Source: an uncultured Clostridia bacterium
GTDB lineage: Bacteria > Bacillota > Clostridia > Christensenellales > Pumilibacteraceae
Assembly (NCBI GenBank): GCA_948440265.1
Contig: CAOJOK010000001.1
Span: 1 to 64,000 of the forward strand
Reading direction: 5' to 3'
DNA length: 64,000 bases
Below the pieces are notes generated by a model, which was not told the origin of the DNA, ran no database searches, and was given only the letters and a program-made list of their open reading frames with translations. Of this stretch, positions 55,797-63,956 are shown piece by piece (positions within the stretch are counted from its first letter, which is position 1; each line of letters begins with the position of its first letter). The translations under genes were made by a program, and so were the position numbers.

Positions 55797-56441
55797 ATGC
55801 CGTTCAAGACCCCGTCCAAGACTTCGGAATATATCCGCTCTCTGTTGCCCGAAGAACTCGACAAGGACGTTCTCGGCATAATGAAGTATGCCGAAGAGAA
55901 AGTCATACCGATACTGCTGCCCGAAACGGCGGCATTTCTGCGGCAGACAGTGATGCTGAAACGCCCCGAGAAAATTCTCGAAATAGGCACGGCAATCGGT
56001 TACAGCGGAATGATAATGTTGAAAAACAGCGCCGCGCAACTGTATACGGTGGAAAAGGACGAAGACAGCGCGACCGTCGCAAAAAAGTTCTTTACCGACG
56101 CAGGCTTTAAACACAGGGTCACGGTATTCATCGGCGACGCCTGCGAAATAGTACCGCTGATAAAAGGCAGTTACGATTTCATTTTTCTGGACGGACCCAA
56201 GACGCGGTATCCCGTTTTCTATCCCTATCTGAAAGACCTGCTGTCTGGCGGCGGCATACTGCTTGCGGACAACGTGCTTTTCAACGGTATGGTGGACGGA
56301 AGCGGAGAATATCAGCGCAAGAAAGCCACGATAGTCGAAGGCTTGGACAAATATCTCAAAACCGTATTCGATGATAAAGATATGATTTCGAGTATTCTGC
56401 CCGTCGGCGACGGACTCTGTATGAGCATTAAGAAAGGATAA
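55797..56441 (+). CDS. trmR: tRNA 5-hydroxyuridine methyltransferase, TrmR-like
   Basis: A 214-residue class I O-methyltransferase of the YrrM/TrmR group. SAM motif ILEIGTAIGYSG, acidic YTVEKDED, and FIFLDGPKTRYPVFYPYL with the metal-binding Asp, then LADNVLFNG. TrmR methylates 5-hydroxyuridine at tRNA position 34 to 5-methoxyuridine. The next gene encodes a U32-family protein of the type that makes the hydroxyuridine precursor, which strongly supports the role. Tightly linked to rnj (2 bases) and trhP (5 bases). Confidence 0.88.
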   Translation: MPFKTPSKTSEYIRSLLPEELDKDVLGIMKYAEEKVIPILLPETAAFLRQTVMLKRPEKILEIGTAIGYSGMIMLKNSAAQLYTVEKDEDSATVAKKFFTDAGFKHRVTVFIGDACEIVPLIKGSYDFIFLDGPKTRYPVFYPYLKDLLSGGGILLADNVLFNGMVDGSGEYQRKKATIVEGLDKYLKTVFDDKDMISSILPVGDGLCMSIKKG

Positions 56442-56446
56442 AGATT

Positions 56447-57649
56447 ATGGAATTACTGTCGCCGGCAGGCAATTTGGAAAAACTGAAAGCGGCTTTGCAC
56501 TTCGGCGCCGACGCCGTATATCTGTCGGGGAAACGCTTCGGCTTGCGTGCGGCGTCCGATAACTTCGACTCCGACGAATTGAAGTCGGCGGTCGAGCTCG
56601 TGCATAAATCGGGCAGAAAAGTCTATGTGACGCTGAATATAATCGCGCACGACGCCGACTTTGACGGCATAGAAGATTATATACGGTATTTAAGCGGGAT
56701 AGGCGCGGACGCCGTGATTGTGTCGGACTTGGGCATACTTTCTGTCGTCCGCCGAGTCGCGCCGTCGCTTGCCGTTCACATAAGCACGCAGGCAAGCGTG
56801 ACAAACCGCTATGCCGCCGAGTTTTACGCCGATTTGGGCGTGCAGAGAATAGTGCTGGCGAGAGAGCTGTCGCTGGACGAAATATCGCGAATAAGAGACG
56901 CTCTGCCGCCGAGCGTGGAGCTGGAAGCATTCGTTCACGGAGCTATGTGCATATCTTATTCGGGCAGGTGTTTGCTTTCCGATTTTACGACGGGCAGACA
57001 CGCCAATCACGGGGAGTGCGCGCAAAGTTGCCGTTGGGAATATGCCGTCGCAGAAAAGACGCGCGGAGAGTATATGCCCGTGGAAGAAGACGGCAGGGGA
57101 ACGTATATATTCAACAGCAAAGACCTGAATATGATAGAGTATATTCCTATGCTGGCAAAAGCAGGAGTTTACAGTTTGAAAATCGAAGGCAGAGTGAAGT
57201 CGGCGTACTATGTCGGCTCGGTGACGAACGCCTATCGCCGCGCAATAGATATATACGAGCAAGGCGGCGAATACAGCTTGCCGAAGAATGTGACGGACTG
57301 TCTGTACAAGACTTCGCACAGAAAGTTTACGACGGGATTCTATTTCGACGAGCGCGGCGGACAGTGCTATGAAACGGCAAAACCCCAAAGCGATTACGAT
57401 TTTTGCGGCGTGGTGACGCAGGTGCAAGACGGCGGCGTTATGCTGGAAATGCGCGGTCGGTTTAAAAAAGGCGACAGGCTGGAAGTTTTGTCGGCAAAAG
57501 AAGACGACGGAAAGGAGTTCGAAGTCGGCGAAATGTTCGATACCGACGGCGGTTCCGTGACCGACGCAAAGATAGTTCAACAGCGGCTGTTTTTAAAAAC
57601 GCCCTTAAAACTCGCGGTAGGAGATATGTTCAGAAAAAGGTCGAAATAA
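56447..57649 (+). CDS. trhP: U32 family protein, tRNA hydroxylation factor TrhP-like
   Basis: A 400-residue member of the family historically called peptidase U32. It begins MELLSPAGNLEKLKAALHFGADAVYLS and carries the signature LEAFVHGAMCISYSGRCLLSD with a later CAQSC, giving the conserved cysteine cluster near residues 160-195. In E. coli and B. subtilis TrhP proteins are needed, with prephenate and iron-sulfur genes, for 5-hydroxyuridine at wobble uridine. Bacillus has two paralogues; only one is here. Its position directly after trmR gives the next step of the same pathway. Confidence 0.87.
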   Translation: MELLSPAGNLEKLKAALHFGADAVYLSGKRFGLRAASDNFDSDELKSAVELVHKSGRKVYVTLNIIAHDADFDGIEDYIRYLSGIGADAVIVSDLGILSVVRRVAPSLAVHISTQASVTNRYAAEFYADLGVQRIVLARELSLDEISRIRDALPPSVELEAFVHGAMCISYSGRCLLSDFTTGRHANHGECAQSCRWEYAVAEKTRGEYMPVEEDGRGTYIFNSKDLNMIEYIPMLAKAGVYSLKIEGRVKSAYYVGSVTNAYRRAIDIYEQGGEYSLPKNVTDCLYKTSHRKFTTGFYFDERGGQCYETAKPQSDYDFCGVVTQVQDGGVMLEMRGRFKKGDRLEVLSAKEDDGKEFEVGEMFDTDGGSVTDAKIVQQRLFLKTPLKLAVGDMFRKRSK

Positions 57650-57672
57650 ACCGCGATAAAAAAATAGGACAG

Positions 57673-57701
57673 GCAAAATTCGACAGCTTTCTACATATAA
57701 T
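57673..57701 (+). promoter_or_regulatory. Possible sigma-E-type promoter of sigK
   Basis: GCAAAATT (57673-57680), 13-base spacer, CATATAAT (57694-57701). This resembles the mother-cell sigma-E pattern (about KMATATT and CATACAAT) rather than the housekeeping one. The match in the -35 box is imperfect. Confidence 0.4.
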
Positions 57702-57727
57702 GATAGTACCCCTAAAAGGAGTGCTGT

Positions 57728-58417
57728 ATGATTGTAGAAAGCTTTTTGTATTTTTTAAGCAAGATTTTCTGTTTCACGTCCTATGTGAACAATAAGGGTT
57801 CGTTCCCGAAACCGTTGCCGCCCGAAGACGAGAGAAAATATCTCGAAGCCGCCAAAAACGGCGACAAGTCGGCAAGAGAAATTTTGATTCGCCACAATCT
57901 CCGTCTGGTGGCGCACATAGTCAAAAAGTATTCCAACGCAGGCGAAGCGGACGACTTGATAAGCGTGGGAAGTATCGGACTGATAAAGGGTATCGAAACT
58001 TTCGAATACGGCAAGGGCTCCCAGCTTGCGACGTATGCGGCAAAGTGTATCGAAAACGAAATACTGATGTACATACGCGCAAACAAAAAGCACAGGCAGA
58101 ACGTCAGCCTGTCCGAATCCGTCGGAATGGATAAGGAAGGCAACGAAATAACCCTTATGGATATTCTGCCGCTCAAAGAGGAGAGCGTCTTTTCCAAAGT
58201 GGAAACCAATATTCTTATGGAAAAGATAGTGAGCATAGTGGACACAAAACTGCCGCAGAGAGAACGGGAAATAATCAGACTCCGCTACGGCATAGGCGGC
58301 AAATCGCACACCCAGATAGAAGTCGCGGAAAAACTCGGCATATCCCGTTCCTATGTTTCGCGCATAGAAAAAAAAGCTTTGTCCAAAATATCCAAAACAA
58401 TCGGAAGCATACAGTAA
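57728..58417 (+). CDS. sigK: Sporulation sigma factor pro-sigma-K
   Basis: A 229-residue sigma-70 family factor. Region 2 (NLRLVAHIVKKYSNAGEADDLISVGSIGLIKGIETFE) and region 4 (LPQREREIIRLRYGIGGKSHTQIEVAEKLGISRSYVSRIEKKA) are intact. The hydrophobic N-terminus MIVESFLYFLSKIFCFTSYVNN aligns with the Bacillus sigma-K pro-sequence, giving a predicted cut between S18 and Y19. The gene is not interrupted by a skin element. It directs late mother-cell transcription after cleavage by SpoIVFB; such a protease is encoded at 4133. Followed by its own terminator. Confidence 0.93.
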   Translation: MIVESFLYFLSKIFCFTSYVNNKGSFPKPLPPEDERKYLEAAKNGDKSAREILIRHNLRLVAHIVKKYSNAGEADDLISVGSIGLIKGIETFEYGKGSQLATYAAKCIENEILMYIRANKKHRQNVSLSESVGMDKEGNEITLMDILPLKEESVFSKVETNILMEKIVSIVDTKLPQREREIIRLRYGIGGKSHTQIEVAEKLGISRSYVSRIEKKALSKISKTIGSIQ

Positions 58418-58433
58418 ATATACATAAAATATA

Positions 58434-58466
58434 AGTGCGAAACTTATTTTAAGTCTCGCGCTTTTT
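58434..58466 (+). terminator. Terminator after sigK
   Basis: AGTGCGA (58434-58440) pairs with TCGCGCT (58456-58462, one G-U pair), with a nested ACTT/AAGT, then TTTTTAT. It separates sigK from the cas genes. Confidence 0.85.
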
Positions 58467-58489
58467 ATATTATAAAAGCAGACAATCGG

Positions 58490-58518
58490 TTGCAAATCTT
58501 TGTAAAATATGCTATACT
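58490..58518 (+). promoter_or_regulatory. Candidate distal cas9 promoter
   Basis: TTGCAA (58490-58495), 17-base spacer, TATACT (58513-58518). A transcript starting near 58525 would run through the reverse complement of the whole tracrRNA before reaching cas9 at 58705. Confidence 0.55.
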
Positions 58519-58563
58519 AATTTAAATACAGTTATTGTATCGGGCAAGAGCGCAGACCAAAAG

Positions 58564-58653
58564 AAAAAAAGCTTCCTTGTGGGAAGCCGTATCGCCGATG
58601 CGATTAAGTGGGTAGAATAAATTTTTATTTGAACTTTGTCTTGTAGTTTCAAT
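58564..58653 (-). ncRNA. tracrRNA of the type II CRISPR-Cas locus
   Basis: About 90 bases on the minus strand, directed away from cas9. Promoter TTGACG (58683-58688), 17 bases, TATAAT (58660-58665). The RNA starts near TTGAAACTACAAGAC (antirepeat candidate), continues AAAGTTCAAATAA, forms a short AATAA/TTATT hairpin, then ATCGC-atcg-GCGAT (58591-58604) and a terminator GCTTCC/GGAAGC (58571-58587) with a T7 run. The order antirepeat, nexus-like hairpin, further hairpin, terminator is that of tracrRNA. The CRISPR repeat is not in the window, so pairing is untested. Confidence 0.7.
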
Positions 58654-58688
58654 AGCTATATTATAAACGAAGATAAACGGCGCGTCAA
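58636..58688. promoter_or_regulatory. Overlapping opposed promoters of cas9 and tracrRNA
   Basis: + strand: TTGTCT (58636-58641), 17 bases, TATTAT (58659-58664), pointing to cas9. Minus strand: TTGACG (58683-58688), 17 bases, TATAAT (58660-58665), pointing to tracrRNA. The two -10 boxes share five of six positions, so both could not be open at once. Confidence 0.55.
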
Positions 58689-58704
58689 GCGTTTGGAGGT
58701 ATTT

Positions 58705-61700
58705 ATGATAAAATATTATGTGGGCATAGACATAGGCACCGATTCCGTGGGTATAGTTTGCACCGACGAAGAATACAGGCTTTTGCGTGCAAAGGGAAAA
58801 GTCCTTTGGGCAGTGCGGCTTTTTGACGAAGCAAAGACGGCAAAAGAAAGGCGCAATCAAAGAACGGCACGCCGCAGACTGCAACGCAGAGCGCAGAGAA
58901 TAGATTTGCTGCAGGAACTGTTTTATCCGCACATTTCGGACAAGCTGTTTTTCGCAAGACTGAATAACAGCGGCTTTCTTTACGAAGATAAAGATGAAAA
59001 GCTTCAGTCGCCGTACTCGCTTTTTGCCGATGAAAACTATACGGATAAAGAGTTTTACAAAGAATTTCCGACGGTCTTTCACCTGCGCAGAGCTTTGATA
59101 GCAGGCGAGAAAAAATACGACTTGCGCCTGTATTATTTGGCTATACATCACATAATCAAATACCGCGGACACTTTCTGTTCGAAGGTCAGGAAATGAGCG
59201 AAATCAGAGATATCAAAAGATTGTTTGACAATCTGAACGAAACGGCAGATAACACATTCGATGAAGGCGCGCCGATTTTTCTTGCGGAGAAAGCGGAAGA
59301 ATTCAAGAAAACGGCGATGAGCCGTATGGGCGTAAACGACAAAGTAAAAGAGTGCTGCGCTCTGTTCGGTGTCGGAAAGGACGAGAGAAAGAAAGAGATA
59401 ATAAAGCTCTTGTCAGGCGGCACGGGCAAGACTTGCGTCATATTCGATAACGAAGAATATAGGGACGAAAAGATATGCTTCAAAGGCTTGGACTCGGAAA
59501 CGTTCGAAGCCAAACAAACCGTTTTCGGCGACGACTTCGATTATCTGTCGAAGATTAAAAGCATATACGATTATATCGTTTTCGAACATATCCTGCAGGG
59601 CAACGCCTATATTTCCGATTCTATGACGAAGCTGTACGATAAGCATAAGAGCGATTTGAGAAAATTAAAGGACTTCATTGTAAAAAACTGCTCTCACGGC
59701 GACTATATAAAAATATTCAAGTCCACAGAAGAGAAAAGCAACTATGTGAATTATATCGGATATACCAAAAAGGGCAAGAGCAAAGTCAATGTAAAAAAGT
59801 GTAAATACGACGCCTTTAAAAAGTATCTGCAAAATTTTTTGGACAAGACACCTTTGTCCGAAGAGCAAGAATCGGTCAAAAAAGATATAATAGAAGAACT
59901 CAAAAACGATACGTTTCTGCCCAAGATACTGAACGCGGACAACGGTCTTTTCCCGTATCAGATAAATTTGTCGGAGCTCGATAAGATTTCGGAAAACCTG
60001 TGCAGGGACTATCCCGAGTTCGGAATTAAAACGGACGGCAATAGCATTGCCGACAAAATTCGTTCGATACATACTTTCCGCATACCTTACTATGTCGGCC
60101 CGCTTAATACAAGCGCGGGAATAAACGCTTGGGCTGTTCGGAAAAAAGACGGCAGAATAACGCCTTGGAACTTCAAGGATATGATAGACGAAGCGGAAAG
60201 CAACGAAAAGTTTATGCGCAGAATGACAAACAAGTGCACATATCTGTACGGCGAAGATATTTTGCCTAAATGTTCGATACTCTATCAAAAGTTTTGCGTA
60301 CTGAACGAATTGAACAATTTGAGAATAAACGAACAGAAACTATCCGTTCAATTAAAACAGGACATTTTCAACGACCTGTTTTTAAAGGACAAGCGCATAA
60401 CGTACAAAAAGATAAGGGAATACCTTGTAAACAAAGGCTATTTTGCAAAGAACGAAGAGACGGGTATCAACCTTTCGGGAACGGACGGCGGATTCAAATC
60501 GTCTATGAGTTCTTATATAGCGCTGAAAAGCATACTCGGCAATTTCGTAGACAGCCATAGCGACGTGTGCGAACAAATTATTCTGTGGCATACGCTGAAC
60601 ACAAATAAAGATATAGTGGCAGAGCTAATCTCGAAAAATTTCGGCAGTTACAAAGAAGTGGCGTCGAATATAAAGGCGCTGAAAGGACTGTCCTTCAAGG
60701 ACTTCGGAAAGCTGTCAAAAAGATTTCTGTGCGATATAAAGGGCGGTGTGGACGAAGAAACGGGCGCCGTTTACAATATGATTGAAACGCTTTACAACAC
60801 CGATAAAAACCTGAATCAAATACTGTATTACGATAAGTATACTTTCCTGCAGCGTATAGAAGAAGAAAACGGCGATGCCGACGACGAAGTGACGTCGAAA
60901 ACGCTGACGGATATGGGATTGCCGCCGCAAGTCAAGCGCGGCGTTTGGCAGGCTCTGCAAATGGTGGACGAGTATGTCAAAGCTCTGGGCTGTCCTCCCG
61001 CAAAAATATTCGTGGAAGTCACCAGGGGCGACGAGTCCCGCGGCAAAAAGAAGGGAGTAAGAAGCGTACCCAGAAAAGCACAGCTGCAAAATCTCTATAA
61101 AGAAGTAAAGGACATAGACGAGCTGAAAAAAGAGCTGAACAGAGAGGAAGTGACGGACAGCAAACTGCGCGAAGAACGACTGTATCTGTATTTCAGACAG
61201 CTCGGCAAGTGCGCCTATTCGGGCGAGCGTATCCGCCTGGAAGACTTGGGAAGCAATCAATACGACGTCGACCATATCTTGCCGCAGTCTTTGACAAAGG
61301 ACGACAGCCTCGACAATAAGGTATTGGTACTGCGCGCGTGCAACGCAAGAAAGAGCGACACTTTTCCCGTACCTGCCGAGTATCAGGCTAAAATGCGCAA
61401 AGATTGGAAACTGTGGAAGGAAAAGGGATTGATAAGCGATAAAAAATATTCGCTTTTGACAAGAACCGAACCGCTTAACGACAATGATTACAGGGACTTT
61501 ATCAACAGGCAAATTGTCACCACGGGGCAGATGTCCAAAGCCGTTGCCGAACTTTTGAAGCGCAAGTACGGCGAAGAAACCAAAATAGTTTACAGCAAGG
61601 GCATAAACGTTGCCGATTTCAAAAATAAATACGGCATTGTCAAGTGCCGCGAAACCAACGATTTGCACCACGCACGCGACGCATATTTAAACGTCGTCGT

Positions 61701-62757
61701 CGGAAACGTATACGATACGAGATTTTCCGGTGTTCACAGAATGTTTGCAAAGCGCGAAGACGATTCTTGGCGGCAGTACAATCTTAAAAAGCTATTCGAC
61801 AGACCTGTCGGCGGCGCGTGGAATCCCGACAGTTCTATCGAAACGGTGAAGAATACGATTCGGCAAAGCGGTATAAGCGTGACAAGATACGCGTTCACCG
61901 AAAACGGCGCATTTTATGATGCAACGGTATATGAATGCGGAGATACGGGTATAGACGCTCCGAGAAAAGAGAACTTGCCGACTGAAAAATACGGCGGATT
62001 TAAGAGCCTTTCGACAGCATATTTTGCCATAGTTCGGTCGGTCGATAAAAAAGGCAAGAGCATAAAGACAATCGAACGCGTTCCCGTTCTGACCGTGTAC
62101 AAACAGAAAACAGATAAAGACGCTTTCATAAACTATTTGACAAATCGGGTCGGTTTAAAAGAGCCGCAGATACTCGTAGAAAAGGTTAAGATAAAAAGTT
62201 TAATGGAAGTAAACGGCACTCCCGTCTGGATAGCAGGCGTTTCTAAAAAGGATATTTTAATTCACAATGCAGTGCAGTGGTATACAGATGCCGAAACGGA
62301 CAAATACGTCAAGGGTCTTGTAAAACTCGAAGATATGAAAAAGTCGGGCAAATTGTCAGACAAAGAGTTGGAAGAAAAAGAGTTTGTATTGCACACAAAC
62401 CGCTTTAATGAGAATAAATTAGTTGTAGAGCCTAAACTAAACATCGATTTATATAACCGCATTATCTCACAGTTGGAAAAGCCGATATACGGCGGCATAA
62501 GCGCATTTGCCACTTTCAGAGAGAATTTGAGAAAAGGCTCGGAAAAATTTAAGGAATTGCGCTGTTTTGACCAAGCATATGTGCTCTTGCAGTGCATAAA
62601 ATTTTTGAAGTGCAATGCTGAAATTGCCGACTTGTCATTGATTGGCGCAGGTGAAAAAAGCGGAAAGCTGACCATAAATAAAAACATAACCGGCAAAGAT
62701 ATAGTAATAGTCCATACTTCTCCCTGCGGACTAATCGAAAGACGTAAAAAGGTATAA
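58705..62757 (+). CDS. cas9: CRISPR-associated endonuclease Cas9
   Basis: A 1,350-residue RNA-guided DNA nuclease. RuvC-I YYVGIDIGTDSVG (catalytic D9), arginine-rich bridge helix RRNQRTARRRLQRRAQRID, a large REC region (about 75-740), RuvC-II AKIFVEVTRG (E771), HNH YDVDHILPQSLTKDD (H857; N880 in the CNARKSD segment), RuvC-III LHHARDAYLNVVVGN (H989, D992), and a C-terminal PAM-interacting region (about 1080-1350). All catalytic residues match S. pyogenes D10, E762, H840, N863, H983 and D986. Size and downstream genes favour subtype II-A. The ATG at 58705 has GGAGG six bases upstream; an earlier ATG at 58636 lies inside promoter/tracrRNA sequence. Confidence 0.98.
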   Translation: MIKYYVGIDIGTDSVGIVCTDEEYRLLRAKGKVLWAVRLFDEAKTAKERRNQRTARRRLQRRAQRIDLLQELFYPHISDKLFFARLNNSGFLYEDKDEKLQSPYSLFADENYTDKEFYKEFPTVFHLRRALIAGEKKYDLRLYYLAIHHIIKYRGHFLFEGQEMSEIRDIKRLFDNLNETADNTFDEGAPIFLAEKAEEFKKTAMSRMGVNDKVKECCALFGVGKDERKKEIIKLLSGGTGKTCVIFDNEEYRDEKICFKGLDSETFEAKQTVFGDDFDYLSKIKSIYDYIVFEHILQGNAYISDSMTKLYDKHKSDLRKLKDFIVKNCSHGDYIKIFKSTEEKSNYVNYIGYTKKGKSKVNVKKCKYDAFKKYLQNFLDKTPLSEEQESVKKDIIEELKNDTFLPKILNADNGLFPYQINLSELDKISENLCRDYPEFGIKTDGNSIADKIRSIHTFRIPYYVGPLNTSAGINAWAVRKKDGRITPWNFKDMIDEAESNEKFMRRMTNKCTYLYGEDILPKCSILYQKFCVLNELNNLRINEQKLSVQLKQDIFNDLFLKDKRITYKKIREYLVNKGYFAKNEETGINLSGTDGGFKSSMSSYIALKSILGNFVDSHSDVCEQIILWHTLNTNKDIVAELISKNFGSYKEVASNIKALKGLSFKDFGKLSKRFLCDIKGGVDEETGAVYNMIETLYNTDKNLNQILYYDKYTFLQRIEEENGDADDEVTSKTLTDMGLPPQVKRGVWQALQMVDEYVKALGCPPAKIFVEVTRGDESRGKKKGVRSVPRKAQLQNLYKEVKDIDELKKELNREEVTDSKLREERLYLYFRQLGKCAYSGERIRLEDLGSNQYDVDHILPQSLTKDDSLDNKVLVLRACNARKSDTFPVPAEYQAKMRKDWKLWKEKGLISDKKYSLLTRTEPLNDNDYRDFINRQIVTTGQMSKAVAELLKRKYGEETKIVYSKGINVADFKNKYGIVKCRETNDLHHARDAYLNVVVGNVYDTRFSGVHRMFAKREDDSWRQYNLKKLFDRPVGGAWNPDSSIETVKNTIRQSGISVTRYAFTENGAFYDATVYECGDTGIDAPRKENLPTEKYGGFKSLSTAYFAIVRSVDKKGKSIKTIERVPVLTVYKQKTDKDAFINYLTNRVGLKEPQILVEKVKIKSLMEVNGTPVWIAGVSKKDILIHNAVQWYTDAETDKYVKGLVKLEDMKKSGKLSDKELEEKEFVLHTNRFNENKLVVEPKLNIDLYNRIISQLEKPIYGGISAFATFRENLRKGSEKFKELRCFDQAYVLLQCIKFLKCNAEIADLSLIGAGEKSGKLTINKNITGKDIVIVHTSPCGLIERRKKV

Positions 62758-62761
62758 CAAG

Positions 62762-63646
62762 TTGGGGTTCAGAACGGTTATAGTAAATTCCCGCGTCAAA
62801 ATGGAATTGCGGCTGAATACTATGGTGATGCGCGGTGAAATAGAAAAGAAGATATTTATCAACGAGATAAATACTGTTATAGTTCAAAGTACGGCGGTGT
62901 CTATGACTGCCGCACTTTTGAACGAGCTTTCGCGCAACAATATCAAGGTAATTTTCTGCGACGAAAAATGCAATCCGTCTGCGGAACTTCTGCCGTATTA
63001 CGGCGCGCACAACACTTCCAAACGATATAAGCGGCAAATCGCTTGGAGCAGGACGACAAAAGACGCCGTCTGGCAAATCATAATAATGCGAAAAATAATA
63101 GAGCAATCAAGGGTTCTTCGCTCAATAGGAAAGGAAAAAGAAGCGCAAATGCTCACCGAATATGCGGCAGACGTGGAACTCGGCGACATAACAAACAGGG
63201 AAGGGCACGCGGCAAAGGTCTATTTTAATTGCCTGTTTTCGGACGGGACAAGCCGCAGAGACGATACGTTTTTAAACGGCTGTTTAAATTACGGATATTC
63301 TATTTTGCTGTCGGCTTTCAATAGGGAAGTCGTTGCAAGCGGTTATATGACCCAGCTCGGAATATGGCACGACAACGAATTCAATCAATTTAATTTGAGC
63401 AGCGACCTTATGGAACCGTTTCGCCCATATGTGGACAGAATTGCACTGAAGATAGAAGACGGCGACGAAAAATTTAAATTGAAACTGATAGATTTACTGA
63501 ATTATAATACCGTGATAGGAGGAAAAAACACTACTTTCGATTTGGCTGTAAGGACGTATGCGAAAAGCGTCTTTCAGGCATTATCCGAAGACTGCGTAGA
63601 CTGCATAATGTTTCCGCAAGAAGTAGAGTGTAAAAATGAATTATAG
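62762..63646 (+). CDS. cas1: CRISPR integrase Cas1 (type II)
   Basis: A 294-residue spacer integrase. N-terminal beta domain, then an all-helical catalytic domain with E147 (NREGHAAKVYF), H203 (LGIWHDNEFNQF) and E218 (SSDLMEPFRP), matching the type II-A residues E149, H205 and E220 of S. pyogenes. It starts with TTG four bases after the cas9 stop; there is no better start, and translation probably depends on coupling. The last 11 bases overlap cas2. Confidence 0.96.
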   Translation: MGFRTVIVNSRVKMELRLNTMVMRGEIEKKIFINEINTVIVQSTAVSMTAALLNELSRNNIKVIFCDEKCNPSAELLPYYGAHNTSKRYKRQIAWSRTTKDAVWQIIIMRKIIEQSRVLRSIGKEKEAQMLTEYAADVELGDITNREGHAAKVYFNCLFSDGTSRRDDTFLNGCLNYGYSILLSAFNREVVASGYMTQLGIWHDNEFNQFNLSSDLMEPFRPYVDRIALKIEDGDEKFKLKLIDLLNYNTVIGGKNTTFDLAVRTYAKSVFQALSEDCVDCIMFPQEVECKNEL

Positions 63647-63956
63647 ATTTATGAGACTGATAGTGTTTTTCGATTTGCCTATGCAGACGGATAAGGATAG
63701 GAGAGAATATGCGCGCTTTCACAAATTTTTGCTGAAAGAAGGTTTTATTATGATGCAAAAGTCCGTCTATACTAAGCTCGTAATAAACAACGTCACAAGT
63801 CTGTTTGTAAGACAGAAAGTGAAAGAAAATTTGCCGCAAGACGGTTTAATTGAACTTTTGGAAGTGACCGAAAACCAGTTTTCGCGCATAGAATATTTGG
63901 TCGGCAAAGGTCAGCAGACGACGGTGGAGAGTACGGACAGGATAATCGAAATATGA
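63636..63956 (+). CDS. cas2: CRISPR-associated protein Cas2
   Basis: A 106-residue ferredoxin-fold dimer subunit of the Cas1-Cas2 integrase. Starts MNYRFMRLIVFFDLPMQT with the conserved Asp13 after the first strand, followed by FHKFLLKEGFIMMQKSVYTKLV, typical of type II Cas2. Overlaps cas1 by 11 bases and the next start by ATGA. Confidence 0.95.
   Translation: MNYRFMRLIVFFDLPMQTDKDRREYARFHKFLLKEGFIMMQKSVYTKLVINNVTSLFVRQKVKENLPQDGLIELLEVTENQFSRIEYLVGKGQQTTVESTDRIIEI

Noticed and set aside
58520..58620. tracrRNA on the + strand from the 58490 promoter
   Set aside because: On the + strand the GCTTCC hairpin is not followed by T residues, while on the minus strand the same hairpin is followed by a T7 run and is preceded by a better promoter.
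58636..58704. Extended N-terminus of Cas9 from an upstream in-frame ATG
   Set aside because: The extra 23 residues lie over the promoter and tracrRNA region and lack a ribosome-binding site; the ATG at 58705 has GGAGG and starts directly at the RuvC-I motif.
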